Assembly (NCBI GenBank): GCA_963667815.1
Contig: OY764021.1
Length of the DNA stretch: 64,000 nt
Strand: one strand, 5' to 3'
DNA from: Saccharicrinis sp963667815
GTDB lineage: Bacteria > Bacteroidota > Bacteroidia > Bacteroidales > Marinilabiliaceae
In this document: one piece after another, positions 52,901-60,891 of the stretch
Position numbering within the stretch: the first letter of the stretch is position 1
How the letters are laid out: every line of letters begins with the position of its first letter
Translations under genes and position numbers: made by a program
Notes under the pieces: model-generated
The model's database searches: none
What the model was told of the DNA's origin: nothing
What the model saw: only the letters and a program-made list of their open reading frames with translations

Positions 52901-55448
52901 CTTCATATTTGCTATCTTCATATACGCCTGAGAAACCTGTACCTAAGTCTGTATCTGACGACTCAACTGTAAAATATAATTTATCACCTTGTGATCCAAC
53001 AATAGGATTTGGTTCTACAGTTAATTCATCGGATACTGGTCCGAAATAAAACCAAATTTCATCACTAGCTGTACTAAACCAATTAAAAATGTATTGATTT
53101 TGTAATACTCTATATACTTCATTTTTACTATATGCAACCCAATTACCTCCATTTATTTCAATGTACACGGTGCTATTGTTGAAAGCTTTACAATATATAT
53201 CTTGACCATATGCATTATCTATTTTTTGGTCTGTTGTAATAGAGAAAAAACTTGCTTTATATTCTTCACTATTTATCCTTTCACCAACATAAATTTTAGG
53301 ATTTATTGAATTATTACTTCTAGTTTCATCAAGTGTGTTTTTAGCTACAGCATTTACTGTATAATAACCTTCTTCATCACCAACTCTAAGAGAGCTAGTT
53401 AATTTTTGAAAAGAATCTTTAGGTATCTCTTGAATAGTATAACTTTCAGAATCAATTATACTACCATCAGGAGCAATCAATTCAAAATCTACACTAAAGT
53501 TACTTTCGGTGTATTCCCCTTCATTTCTAACGTTTACAGAAACTTCAATATCTCTATTTGGGCTAGATGAAGTAGGAATTTCTGCTAGTTGTAGTTCAAT
53601 ATCATGTCCATAAGCAGGAGTTTCTACTGTAAATTCTTTAGGTTCAGTTATTAAGGTAGTACTTAAAGTTGTTGTTGCTGCTTCAAAATAATAAGAATAT
53701 GTTCCAGCGATAAAATTTTGTGAGGTAGAAACATAATAAGCTCCAGACTTAATATCACCTTCTGCATAAGATAGTTCATACCATTGATCATTAATATTTA
53801 CTCTTATATAGTCAGGCTCTTGCCCAGACTCATCTTTATAACGAACTATAAATTCAAAGTTATCATTAGTTGTTCCTGTTGAAGGACTAACATAACCAGA
53901 AATAATCTCACACTTACTCGATTCTGTTGTAAAAGCAAAAGTATAATCTGGACCAGGAGTACCGTTTTTATCTCCATCAAATGAATTACCTACTAGATCT
54001 TTAATTCTATCTGTTAGAGTTACTTCAATATTTTCATTGTATGGTAAACGTTCATCAAGTGTAATAATAATATTTTTCGTATCGTCCTCGCTGTAGTCTT
54101 TAGAAAATGAATAACGATTTCCATTTGAATCACTAATGATTAAATTGTTAGGATTGACTGTATATTTATCTACAGGTTCACTAAATGTGAGTATAATACT
54201 AGTTGTAACATCAGAAGAATAACTTTTTAATTCTAGTGTAGGTAAAGTAATGTCTGGATTTGCAGGCTCAATTCCAATTAACATAGAATGAGCGTTCTTG
54301 AAATCATAATCTCCAGGATTTAGAGCGGTAAGCGAAAAAAAATCGTTTGGGGAATTAATTGCACCCCAACCCCAATTTACATGAAATTTATTATTGTCGT
54401 CATAACCATCTATTATAAATGAATGACTACCTTTGGGATCTTCTGGATCGATAATATTGTTTGGATCCGTCGCTGAATACATAATAGGTCTACCTAAATC
54501 TATTTCTGTTTTTATCAATGAATACCAATTTTCCCAAGAAAATAATGTTTTATCTTTGTAGACAGGTTCTTTAAAATTAAAGTAATTTGGTAAAGCACAA
54601 TGAGCATCATTAAACAAAGGATGATATGTAAAAGCTGAGCTCTCATTAGGACCATAATTCATATCTACGGAAACGCCACAATAATACAATAGAGTTGACA
54701 TAGCAAGATTATCTTCAATAATTGCAAGATTATCTTCATCAATATTGTTGTCTTCCATTAATTCATATTGGAACTCTGTTTCCTCGAATGGGGCAAACTC
54801 GAATCCATAATCGGAAAAATATGATTTCGTTCCATTTCCAAACCGTGGATATTTATAATAATACATAATTTGAGCCATTGATGTTGCAACACACCCTGCA
54901 GGCACATTATTTTGAATTGTTTCGTCATAAGGACACAAACTATTATAAGGTGCATAACTTTGACCCCATTCAATATTTCCTAATAACCAATCTCCTGGAG
55001 TGTAACTCTCTAAATCATCATAATAATTAATAATTCCTGATTTAAGGTTTATTTCTTTTAAGTAGCTAATTTCTTCAACAAACTGATTTAAAAGAACTTT
55101 TAATCCAGGATTAATTTCACTAATGTTATTGAAATATGAATACCCAAGTATTGTTTTTGCTCTTTTATCTGCCGATATAATTGCAAATCCTGGCTGATCA
55201 TTTCTGTTGAAAATATAAAACGCAGGTACAGGATTCTGTGTTGATTTTAAAGAAGCATCTCTATTTGTAAAATAAGTTGTAAATGAATCAACTTTAACCT
55301 CAATAGTAGATTTAAGATTTGATGAATTCTTGTCAATATTAAGAAATAGTTCAGATGCAATTTGTTTTGCATCTGAATAAGATAATTCTTGAGCACATAA
55401 GCTCAGAATCCAAAAGCATACGATTAAAGAGAGTAATAATTTTTTCAT
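49983..55448 (-). CDS. Giant T9SS-secreted C10 (streptopain-family) cysteine peptidase
   Basis: The product is 1821 residues. Signal peptide (ending SLCAQ), a propeptide (about 20-150), then the C10 domain with WGQSYAPYN (Gln163), PAGCVATSMAQIMYYY (Cys186), GSHSFIIDGYD (His342) and VNWGWG (Trp359 region). After it come a Big_5-like Ig domain (about 402-510), CARDB-like domains, two PKD domains (about 1022-1186; WQWDFNGDG, WNWNFGDG), a cadherin-like domain (about 1196-1296), a LamG domain (about 1400-1616) and a T9SS type A sorting domain (about 1743-1821). Catalytic residues look intact. It is probably an adhesive surface or released protease, carried as element cargo. Most C10 proteins are much shorter. 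Confidence 0.9.
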   Translation of the reverse strand: MKKLLLSLIVCFWILSLCAQELSYSDAKQIASELFLNIDKNSSNLKSTIEVKVDSFTTYFTNRDASLKSTQNPVPAFYIFNRNDQPGFAIISADKRAKTILGYSYFNNISEINPGLKVLLNQFVEEISYLKEINLKSGIINYYDDLESYTPGDWLLGNIEWGQSYAPYNSLCPYDETIQNNVPAGCVATSMAQIMYYYKYPRFGNGTKSYFSDYGFEFAPFEETEFQYELMEDNNIDEDNLAIIEDNLAMSTLLYYCGVSVDMNYGPNESSAFTYHPLFNDAHCALPNYFNFKEPVYKDKTLFSWENWYSLIKTEIDLGRPIMYSATDPNNIIDPEDPKGSHSFIIDGYDDNNKFHVNWGWGAINSPNDFFSLTALNPGDYDFKNAHSMLIGIEPANPDITLPTLELKSYSSDVTTSIILTFSEPVDKYTVNPNNLIISDSNGNRYSFSKDYSEDDTKNIIITLDERLPYNENIEVTLTDRIKDLVGNSFDGDKNGTPGPDYTFAFTTESSKCEIISGYVSPSTGTTNDNFEFIVRYKDESGQEPDYIRVNINDQWYELSYAEGDIKSGAYYVSTSQNFIAGTYSYYFEAATTTLSTTLITEPKEFTVETPAYGHDIELQLAEIPTSSSPNRDIEVSVNVRNEGEYTESNFSVDFELIAPDGSIIDSESYTIQEIPKDSFQKLTSSLRVGDEEGYYTVNAVAKNTLDETRSNNSINPKIYVGERINSEEYKASFFSITTDQKIDNAYGQDIYCKAFNNSTVYIEINGGNWVAYSKNEVYRVLQNQYIFNWFSTASDEIWFYFGPVSDELTVEPNPIVGSQGDKLYFTVESSDTDLGTGFSGVYEDSKYEDGELISSWMVHDAEINSQKQKYSITYPDDIDGDYEGWIEFSGNSGYKFYKIINASILADDKDLVVDIIQPASNTQYEKGDIINTNAQINNISNSSESINYTWKLINPQGTTIQQINGSEIIPSNGYITPSASFSTSDLGEETYTLLLEILNFTDDNLINNSDQVEIAVIESKSITANFIASNTTGTIPFSVDFSDLSVSQNTTITSWQWDFNGDGIIDDTNQNPQYTYNNIGDYTISLTVSDGILSSTETKTQYISTVSFDVDFDTNIKSGTSPLIVSFTDLTTSDYPITSWNWNFGDGYTSTDQNPNHTYNSEGSYTVSLIVKNNLGDKLLIKENFIIVEKGTSNNNPTSISISRSSFPEDWGVGEIMASFTVIDPDEGDTHTLIVDNDYFSINSDNQLVLEKALDYELFPTMEVVVTATDSYGATFEQYFQLEILNINEMPIVTSIDLVPELPTTDDDLELYYLCQDPDDGGGSYQSGDLIRWYKDGTLQSSLNDQLIVNNTYTQVGEEWYATVQPQDGNDLIEPLYGAITNSNSVTISEGSININEGLIAYYPFNGNANDESGNGNDGTVNGATLTTDRFGNENAAYSFDGVNDYIDVPFNENLYPSSISISLWLKISSYPESGKRGYIISNAGSGTNPPYDPYQIYIDENGFITGKYNSDNDSKHLFLTSTTSLDLDVWYHIVSIYNDNSAMGYLYINNEINYSENMLMSLDKNTLGMHIGDDQGIDGEPLYRSFEGTIDDISIYNYALSESEITELSIQNNCDNLSITENRYSETSDLNQMVITEFGDNYTIADWNDLTAIEDLDAWATCMGIEHDQTFMVTRSGEYFYGTTRQYYVHYSTDGLPYSGFAVHDQVGNFYLGSWYGLSMNIIAKSDYATNIINTTINNFAIYPNPTKNEVYIVPSSKIDNSIIIKLMDYSGRILFIDALTSLSPADNYSINLSNFGSGLYLISIESNYEVVVKKVIKE

Positions 55449-55587
55449 ACTGAGTTAATTGTTTATGGTCAATGGATGTTGTTGAAATAATTAATGATAT
55501 CAATTAGATTTCAAGAATTACAACATTGTTAAATATTTTTATATCAACTTTCTGATAGATCTTGAAGGATCACCTATGCCACTTATT

Positions 55588-57066
55588 TTAAGGTACATTT
55601 ATTGTAATTTCCTGATACGTTGAGTAATTTTTCACTTGAGTTCTAGGATTAATTGAATATGTATATATCCTATAATTATTTTTCTTACCTGAAATAGGAT
55701 TCAGATCAGTATAAGATAATTGATTAATTGACATAGTTTCTAAATCTTCCCATATTGTTGAAGAATAAATGGTTCCAACACACTTTTTAATAATTATGCC
55801 ATCGTACCAATCCTTATTATCTAATGAGTTTAAATTCCAAATAAGTTCTATGTTGTTATTCTCACTATTATATGTTGCATCAAAATCTTCTGGACTTATT
55901 AATGCTGGAATATTTAGATAAATTCTTTTACTATTTGATTGTGAATTATTATAATCCCCATTATCAGCTATTGAAATTACGTAGTAAATTGAGCTTTCAT
56001 TAGGATAAGTTTCTAGTTCATAATAATATTTATTTATAGGAATTAAATCGGAAATAAAGCTCCAACTACTATTTTGAAGTTTTGCAATTTTATATCCATC
56101 TAAATAATTTTCATATTTTGCTGCTGACCAGGTTATTGAAGCTTCATAGAAATTGGAATATGTCAAAGTTGAAAAGTCACTTGAAGGGTCATAAACTTCA
56201 CCCGGTTCTTCATAGATTGATTTAAAATCACTTGCGTCTCCATAATAAGGTATTGCTCTTATTTTCCAAGTGCTGTTTGTAACATCTTCCAAGGTTAGTT
56301 CAGTTACGTCTGTACCAAACCTATTCATCAAATTTGATCCACTATAGAATTCTACATATTGATAAATGTTAGGATCAACACTTCCCCATTTAAAATAAAT
56401 CCTATTACCAGGCATCGATTCAATTGTTATAAAATCAGGACATTCAGATTCAAGAATATATATATTATCTATATGCATATGGCTTCCTCCTTTAACTTCA
56501 ATACTACATGGTAAAGCAGCTGCATAATTAAATTCTATACCGTCAAATAATATCCCTGTTTCACCTTGTGGTATATCTTTTATGTAGAAAAAACCCTCAT
56601 GGTCAGTTAGAGAGAATTCTCCAGTAACTGTAGAAACTACAATTTCAGTTAGAGGCTCTTTATCTATGTCAAGTAAAAATCCAGATATCGATCCCCAATC
56701 TTTAGCCGGAGAATTCACTACTTTAACAAGTATATCAGATGTAAATTTTTCATTCTTATAATTGACTGTTAGTTCGATTTTGTAGTTGCCAATTTCACTT
56801 GGTGCAGTCCAGAATGTATTTGAAGAACTATTATCACTGATATCTCCTTCAGAGCATTTCCAATAATAGGAAATATCTGATAGGTTTGGGTGGCCTACTA
56901 TCTCAAGATCAGAGTTTAAAACACAACTTTCACCAAGGGATAATACTGTAGGTTCAAGATTTATCCCCTTTAAACATATGTATCCAAAATCCTCATTTTC
57001 ATCTTTTTCACAAGATAAAAGTAGTAGTAACAAAAGCAGGGTACAAATAGCTTTTAACTGATTCAT
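55588..57066 (-). CDS. Lipoprotein with PKD-like, carboxypeptidase-regulatory and FN3-like domains
   Basis: The product is 492 residues with lipobox LLSC (Cys19) followed by EKDENED. An Ig/PKD-like domain (about 35-115; YYWKCSEGDIS, GNYKIELTVNY), a carboxypeptidase-regulatory-like domain (about 120-205; GSISGFLLDIDKEPLTEI, DHEGFFYIKDIPQGE) and two to three fibronectin-III-like repeats follow (ASITWSAAKYENYLDGYKI, IELIWNLNS). No enzyme motif is seen. It precedes the C10 peptidase on the same strand with a 139-bp gap, so the two may be coexpressed. A role in adhesion or anchoring is conjecture. Confidence 0.65.
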   Translation of the reverse strand: MNQLKAICTLLLLLLLLSCEKDENEDFGYICLKGINLEPTVLSLGESCVLNSDLEIVGHPNLSDISYYWKCSEGDISDNSSSNTFWTAPSEIGNYKIELTVNYKNEKFTSDILVKVVNSPAKDWGSISGFLLDIDKEPLTEIVVSTVTGEFSLTDHEGFFYIKDIPQGETGILFDGIEFNYAAALPCSIEVKGGSHMHIDNIYILESECPDFITIESMPGNRIYFKWGSVDPNIYQYVEFYSGSNLMNRFGTDVTELTLEDVTNSTWKIRAIPYYGDASDFKSIYEEPGEVYDPSSDFSTLTYSNFYEASITWSAAKYENYLDGYKIAKLQNSSWSFISDLIPINKYYYELETYPNESSIYYVISIADNGDYNNSQSNSKRIYLNIPALISPEDFDATYNSENNNIELIWNLNSLDNKDWYDGIIIKKCVGTIYSSTIWEDLETMSINQLSYTDLNPISGKKNNYRIYTYSINPRTQVKNYSTYQEITINVP

Positions 57067-57498
57067 ATTTAATTTATTTTTATTTGAAGATCTAAAAAGT
57101 CCTTTTATTTTAATTTTACCATCTTTAAATTACGGTTGTAAGTAGTATAGGTAAATGTCAAATAGAAAGAATAACACGAATATTCTTAATTATTAGATTA
57201 AATGTAAATACCTACCGCTAGGTATATGGACGAATGGAATAATTCAAGTGACGAATAAGTGAATGAAATAGACAAACGGTATAGTTGTAATAGTAGCCTT
57301 AGTAAATTAAAGTTAATCTAAATTAGAATAGTCTATTTTCTTAGAAAAACATATCAAATTTTACCCAAAATGAATATGAGATGTTGCTGTTTTTTGTGAA
57401 ATGTTTTCACAATGATTTTCAACTGTATTAGTAAGGGTGGTACAAAATTATAGCAATTAATTTAGAACACGAACCAGCTACAACCATTAACTATCTAC
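57067..57498. other. Gene-free region between the lipoprotein and LuxR genes
   Basis: The 432 bp hold no gene. A near-palindrome at 57208-57225 is listed separately. A related half-site, ATAGGTA, occurs at 57148-57154. Promoters for the minus-strand lipoprotein should lie in the left part; no clear -33/-7 pair was recognised. Confidence 0.45.
57208..57225. promoter_or_regulatory. lux-box-sized palindrome upstream of the lipoprotein/C10 genes
   Basis: ATACCTACCGCTAGGTAT has perfect 7-bp arms (ATACCTA/TAGGTAT) around CCGC. It is about 140 bp upstream of the lipoprotein start and about 275 bp downstream of the LuxR-type gene. Its size and symmetry suit a dimeric LuxR-type regulator; binding is inference. 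Confidence 0.45.
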
Positions 57499-58194
57499 TT
57501 AATTAAAGAAGCATTCAAAACGTGTTAATTCTACTGGTTTTCTAATATGTAACTTTTTGCATATTCTTTTTCTGTGTGTATCTACTGTATATTTTGAGAT
57601 GTTTAACTTTTCTGAAATAGTTTTACTATCTAATCCAGAGATAACGTATTGAAGTATTTCTTTTTCCCTTATGGTTAATTTTGAAAACAGACTTAGATTG
57701 CTTTTCAATACTCTATTTTCGTTTTTAATTAAAAGGTTTTCCTGTACTATTTTTTCAACCAGTTTTGATGTTTCTCCAAAGACTTCGATTGGAATAGAAA
57801 ATGAAATAAGAGCGTCCTGGTTTTGTAAAAACTTTGTAAATGTGGCGTATAATTTATAGTCTTTTTCATGACAAGGTTTTATATATTGAAAAAAGCCAAG
57901 TACACTATCATTATCTGAAGTTTTTATAAAGTTAGATAGTAATGGAAGTGCTACTTTTGTTGTAGCAGGATGAATAATTTTATTCATAAATGCCAGACCT
58001 TCTTTTAATACTTGTTCATTGGTAGCTTGAATTTCGTTTTGCATCGTCTTATTCATCCAAACTAATGAAAAGTCTTCGGTATTATTGATATGCAACCAAC
58101 CAGGTAAAAAGTCTAATTCTTGCAAATCAATTCTCCCATCACTGTACATTCTTTCCAATAAAGAGAATTCTTCCTCAAATTTTAGATTATTCAT
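57499..58194 (-). CDS. LuxR-family transcriptional regulator
   Basis: The product is 231 residues. The C-terminal HTH (about 170-228) is typical: LTIREKEILQYVISGLDSKTISEKLNISKYTVDTHRKRI. The N-terminal 150 residues (LPGWLHINNTEDFSLVWMNK, FFQYIKPCHEKDYKLYATF) resemble the PAS-like sensory part of Bacteroidota LuxR regulators, not a phosphoreceiver. It is on the same strand as, and upstream of, the lipoprotein and C10 peptidase genes and is the likely regulator of one or both. The signal is unknown. Confidence 0.82.
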   Translation of the reverse strand: MNNLKFEEEFSLLERMYSDGRIDLQELDFLPGWLHINNTEDFSLVWMNKTMQNEIQATNEQVLKEGLAFMNKIIHPATTKVALPLLSNFIKTSDNDSVLGFFQYIKPCHEKDYKLYATFTKFLQNQDALISFSIPIEVFGETSKLVEKIVQENLLIKNENRVLKSNLSLFSKLTIREKEILQYVISGLDSKTISEKLNISKYTVDTHRKRICKKLHIRKPVELTRFECFFN

Positions 58195-58297
58195 AAGTTT
58201 GTTTTATAATGTAGTATTCTGGATACTTGAGTAGTATATTTTTTGTCTTTGACTAATAAGTGATATAAATGTTTAATTGTCAAGCTAATTAGGATTA

Positions 58298-58320
58298 ATT
58301 CATCAAATTATTTGATGAAT
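58298..58320. promoter_or_regulatory. Perfect 23-bp palindrome upstream of the LuxR gene
   Basis: ATTCATCAAA and TTTGATGAAT are perfect 10-bp arms around TTA. It lies 104 bp upstream of the minus-strand LuxR start and about 180 bp downstream of the small lipoprotein gene, so it may be an operator or a terminator. No T tract follows on the minus strand. Confidence 0.55.
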
Positions 58321-58390
58321 GCCATACATACCATATATGCTGGTAGTAACAGCAATAACAGTATTCGTGGTAACACCATGGATTATAGTA
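58321..58390 (+). repeat. Left copy of an imperfect inverted repeat flanking the small lipoprotein gene
   Basis: Words shared in inverted orientation with 59191-59249 are GCCATACATA (exact), GGTAGTAACA against GGTAATGACA, and a GGTAACACCAT word against GGCAACACCAT, with an 18-bp length difference between copies. See the right copy. Confidence 0.5.
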
Positions 58391-58498
58391 TTAATATATC
58401 AGATGACAACAGGCTATTTATAAAGTTCAAATTAAACAATGATCCATTATAATTGAAAAGAGAAATTTATAATGTCTCATTATTTAAGAATAGGATAT

Positions 58499-59128
58499 TT
58501 AATAATTAATCTCAAAATATGAAGTATCTCTGCTTTCAACTTCAATTTCATGTATGTCAGATTCATATCGGGTTGAGTTTTTCCACCATGTCCATGAAAC
58601 AGAAGTCTTACCTGGAGGAATGTATCTAACGATTACAGTATCAATGAGCTGACCGTCATAGTTTAACATGACCTCTGTCATACAGGAGCTTGTTGGTTTT
58701 GTTGTTACCCAAACAACATCTCGATCATTATAAGGTGATATATTTCTTATGTGAATTTTAAGATAGCCTAGGTGTTTCATTTTTACAATACCGGGGCGAA
58801 ATGGATACCAGCATATTGTCTTATAATCTTTTGCTCCTACAAACAATCCCTGAATTACAGATGTTTCTTTAATGCTAAAACAATAAACTCCATTTTCTTC
58901 TTCAGGATTAGTATATGTATAATAAGCTCCACTTGGCATTCTTTTAATGTTCAATGATACATATGCATCATTGATAATATTCCCATTTTCTTCATCAATA
59001 ATCTCGTAACAAATTTCAATTATTTCAGGAGTTGGAGCAGGTTCTGAATCAGGCCATGATATATCTATACAGCCATTTGATAATAAAATAGTTGATGTAA
59101 TTAGCCATATATATAAAACTCTTTTCAT
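58499..59128 (-). CDS. Small lipoprotein of unknown function
   Basis: The product is 209 residues with lipobox SNGC (Cys20). After a proline-rich linker (SEPAPTPE) there is a beta-rich domain reminiscent of carboxypeptidase-regulatory or transthyretin-like folds: IEICYEIIDEENGNIINDAYVSL and later YLKIHIRNISPY. It ends SRDTSYFEINY. No family is recognised. The gene stands alone on the minus strand, bracketed by a pair of imperfect inverted repeats (58321-58390 and 59191-59249), which may indicate that it moves or inverts as a unit. Confidence 0.6.
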   Translation of the reverse strand: MKRVLYIWLITSTILLSNGCIDISWPDSEPAPTPEIIEICYEIIDEENGNIINDAYVSLNIKRMPSGAYYTYTNPEEENGVYCFSIKETSVIQGLFVGAKDYKTICWYPFRPGIVKMKHLGYLKIHIRNISPYNDRDVVWVTTKPTSSCMTEVMLNYDGQLIDTVIVRYIPPGKTSVSWTWWKNSTRYESDIHEIEVESRDTSYFEINY

Positions 59129-59190
59129 TTCTTGGTATATACCTATAAGTTACAATAAATTAGGTAGATAGTCAATAATAATTAATCTAT

Positions 59191-59249
59191 GTTATATGCC
59201 ATATTATATGGTGTTGCCATATATAATGTCATTACCATTATGTATGGCG
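59191..59249 (-). repeat. Right copy of the inverted repeat, forming palindromes upstream of hsdM
   Basis: Besides matching 58321-58390 in inverted orientation, the segment has internal symmetry: CCATATTATATGG (59199-59211) is a perfect palindrome, and GCCATATATAATG (59216-59228) pairs with CATTATGTATGGC (59236-59248) with one mismatch. It is directly upstream of the probable hsd promoter, so it may act as an operator. Confidence 0.5.
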
Positions 59250-59250
59250 G

Positions 59251-59282
59251 TTTGTCATATTATGTTTATCTTTATACGTTCA
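59251..59282 (+). promoter_or_regulatory. Possible Bacteroidota-type promoter of the hsd operon
   Basis: TTTG at 59251-59254, a 20-bp spacer and TACGTTCA at 59275-59282 approximate the TTTG / TAnnTTTG promoter of this phylum (the last two bases differ). It lies 32 bp before the hsdM start and abuts the palindromes at 59199-59248. Confidence 0.4.
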
Positions 59283-59313
59283 ATTTTTCTATGTAAAGAA
59301 CTCACATACATAT

Positions 59314-60891
59314 ATGGCAAAGAAAGCAAGTGCTAAAACAAAGCAAAAATCTATGGAAGAATCTCTGTGGGATTCTGCAAATAAGTTGAGGGGAACCGTC
59401 GAGAGTAGTGAATACAAACATGTGGTATTAGGATTAATCTTTTTGAAGTTTGTAAGCGATAAGTTTGAGGAGAGGAAGGAAGAGCTTGTTGTAGAGGGAA
59501 AGGAGAAATTCATTGATATGAAAGAGTTCTACAATATGAAGAACATCTTTTATCTACCAGAAGAAAGCCGTTGGAGTTATGTAGTAGCGCATGCAAAACA
59601 AGACGATATTGCATTAAAAATAGATGCCGCTTTAAACACAATAGAAAAAAATAATCCTTCATTGAAGGGAGCGTTACCTGATAATTATTTTTCACGGTTA
59701 GGATTGGATTCCAGTAAGCTATCCTCTTTACTGGATGCGATCAATAATATCGATACCATAGCAGACAAACAGGAAGATATAGTTGGAAGAGTATATGAAT
59801 ACTTCCTGGGAAAATTTGCAGCAGCAGAAGGAAAAGGTGGAGGAGAATTCTATACGCCAAAATGCGTTGTAAATTTGTTAGCTGAAATGTTGGAACCTTA
59901 CAAAGGAAAAATATACGATCCTTGTTGTGGTTCCGGTGGAATGTTTGTGCAAAGTATCAAGTTTGTGCAAAGCCATAACGGTAATCAAAAAGATATTTCA
60001 ATATACGGACAGGAATATACCGGTACCACATACAAACTGGCTAAGATGAACCTTGCTATACGAGGTATAGCTGCCAACCTGGGAGATGTTCCTGCAGATA
60101 CATTTTTTAAGGATCAGCATCCGGATTTAAAAGCGGATTATATTTTAGCCAATCCTCCTTTTAATCAAAAGGAGTGGCGAGGACCGGATGAATTGACGGA
60201 TGATTCCCGTTGGGATGGTTACGAAGTTCCACCTACAGGTAATGCCAACTATGCATGGATTATGCATATGGTGAGTAAGCTTTCTGAAGGCGGAACAGCA
60301 GGATTTGTTTTGGCTAATGGCTCCATGAGTTCCAATACCAGCGGTGAAGGAGAAATTCGTAAAAAGATGATTGAGAATGATTTGGTGGACTGTATGATTG
60401 CTCTGCCTGGACAGCTTTTTTATACGACTCAGATTCCAGTTTGTCTTTGGTTTATTACCAAAAATAAAAATGAAGATAAAGAGCGTGGTTATCGGAATCG
60501 TAAGGGAGAAACTTTATTTATAGACGCCCGCAATATGGGTGAAATGGTGGATCGTACCCATAAAGAACTAACTACTGATGATATTGCCAAAATAGCTAAC
60601 ACCTACCATGCTTGGCGAGGAGAAAGTATTGATGATTCAAAAGGTGATGTAATACAATACGAAGACACTCCCGGCTTTTGTAAATCAGCCAAACTGGAAG
60701 ATATTACCAAACATGATTATGTATTAACACCAGGGCGTTATGTTGGTGCTGCAGAAGCAGAAGATGATGGTATCCCTTTTGAAACAAAAATGACGGAATT
60801 AACCCAAACTCTTTATGCGCAAATGAAGCAAAGTACTGAGTTGGATGATGTAATTCGTAAAAATATGGAGGCGTTGGGGTATGGGGAGTGA
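59314..60891 (+). CDS. hsdM: Type I restriction-modification methyltransferase subunit HsdM
   Basis: The product is 525 residues. The N-terminal HsdM bundle (about 10-145; SLWDSANKLRGTVESSEYKHVVLGLIF) precedes the N6-adenine methyltransferase domain. The SAM-binding motif is DPCCGSGGMF at residues 202-211, and the catalytic motif NPPF is at 280-283 (ILANPPFNQKEW). GQEYTGTTYKLAKMNLAIRG and DIFIDARNMG-type segments (here LFIDARNMGEMVDR) are also typical. It modifies adenine together with HsdS, whose gene overlaps it by 11 bp. Codon use is less AT-biased than that of the mob genes. Confidence 0.95.
   Translation: MAKKASAKTKQKSMEESLWDSANKLRGTVESSEYKHVVLGLIFLKFVSDKFEERKEELVVEGKEKFIDMKEFYNMKNIFYLPEESRWSYVVAHAKQDDIALKIDAALNTIEKNNPSLKGALPDNYFSRLGLDSSKLSSLLDAINNIDTIADKQEDIVGRVYEYFLGKFAAAEGKGGGEFYTPKCVVNLLAEMLEPYKGKIYDPCCGSGGMFVQSIKFVQSHNGNQKDISIYGQEYTGTTYKLAKMNLAIRGIAANLGDVPADTFFKDQHPDLKADYILANPPFNQKEWRGPDELTDDSRWDGYEVPPTGNANYAWIMHMVSKLSEGGTAGFVLANGSMSSNTSGEGEIRKKMIENDLVDCMIALPGQLFYTTQIPVCLWFITKNKNEDKERGYRNRKGETLFIDARNMGEMVDRTHKELTTDDIAKIANTYHAWRGESIDDSKGDVIQYEDTPGFCKSAKLEDITKHDYVLTPGRYVGAAEAEDDGIPFETKMTELTQTLYAQMKQSTELDDVIRKNMEALGYGE

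Noticed and set aside
49983..55448. Possibility that the peptidase gene has a second tRNA-Pro attachment core near it, closing the element earlier
   Set aside because: No second copy of the 44-bp tRNA core was seen in the intergenic gaps between 49.7 and 64 kb.
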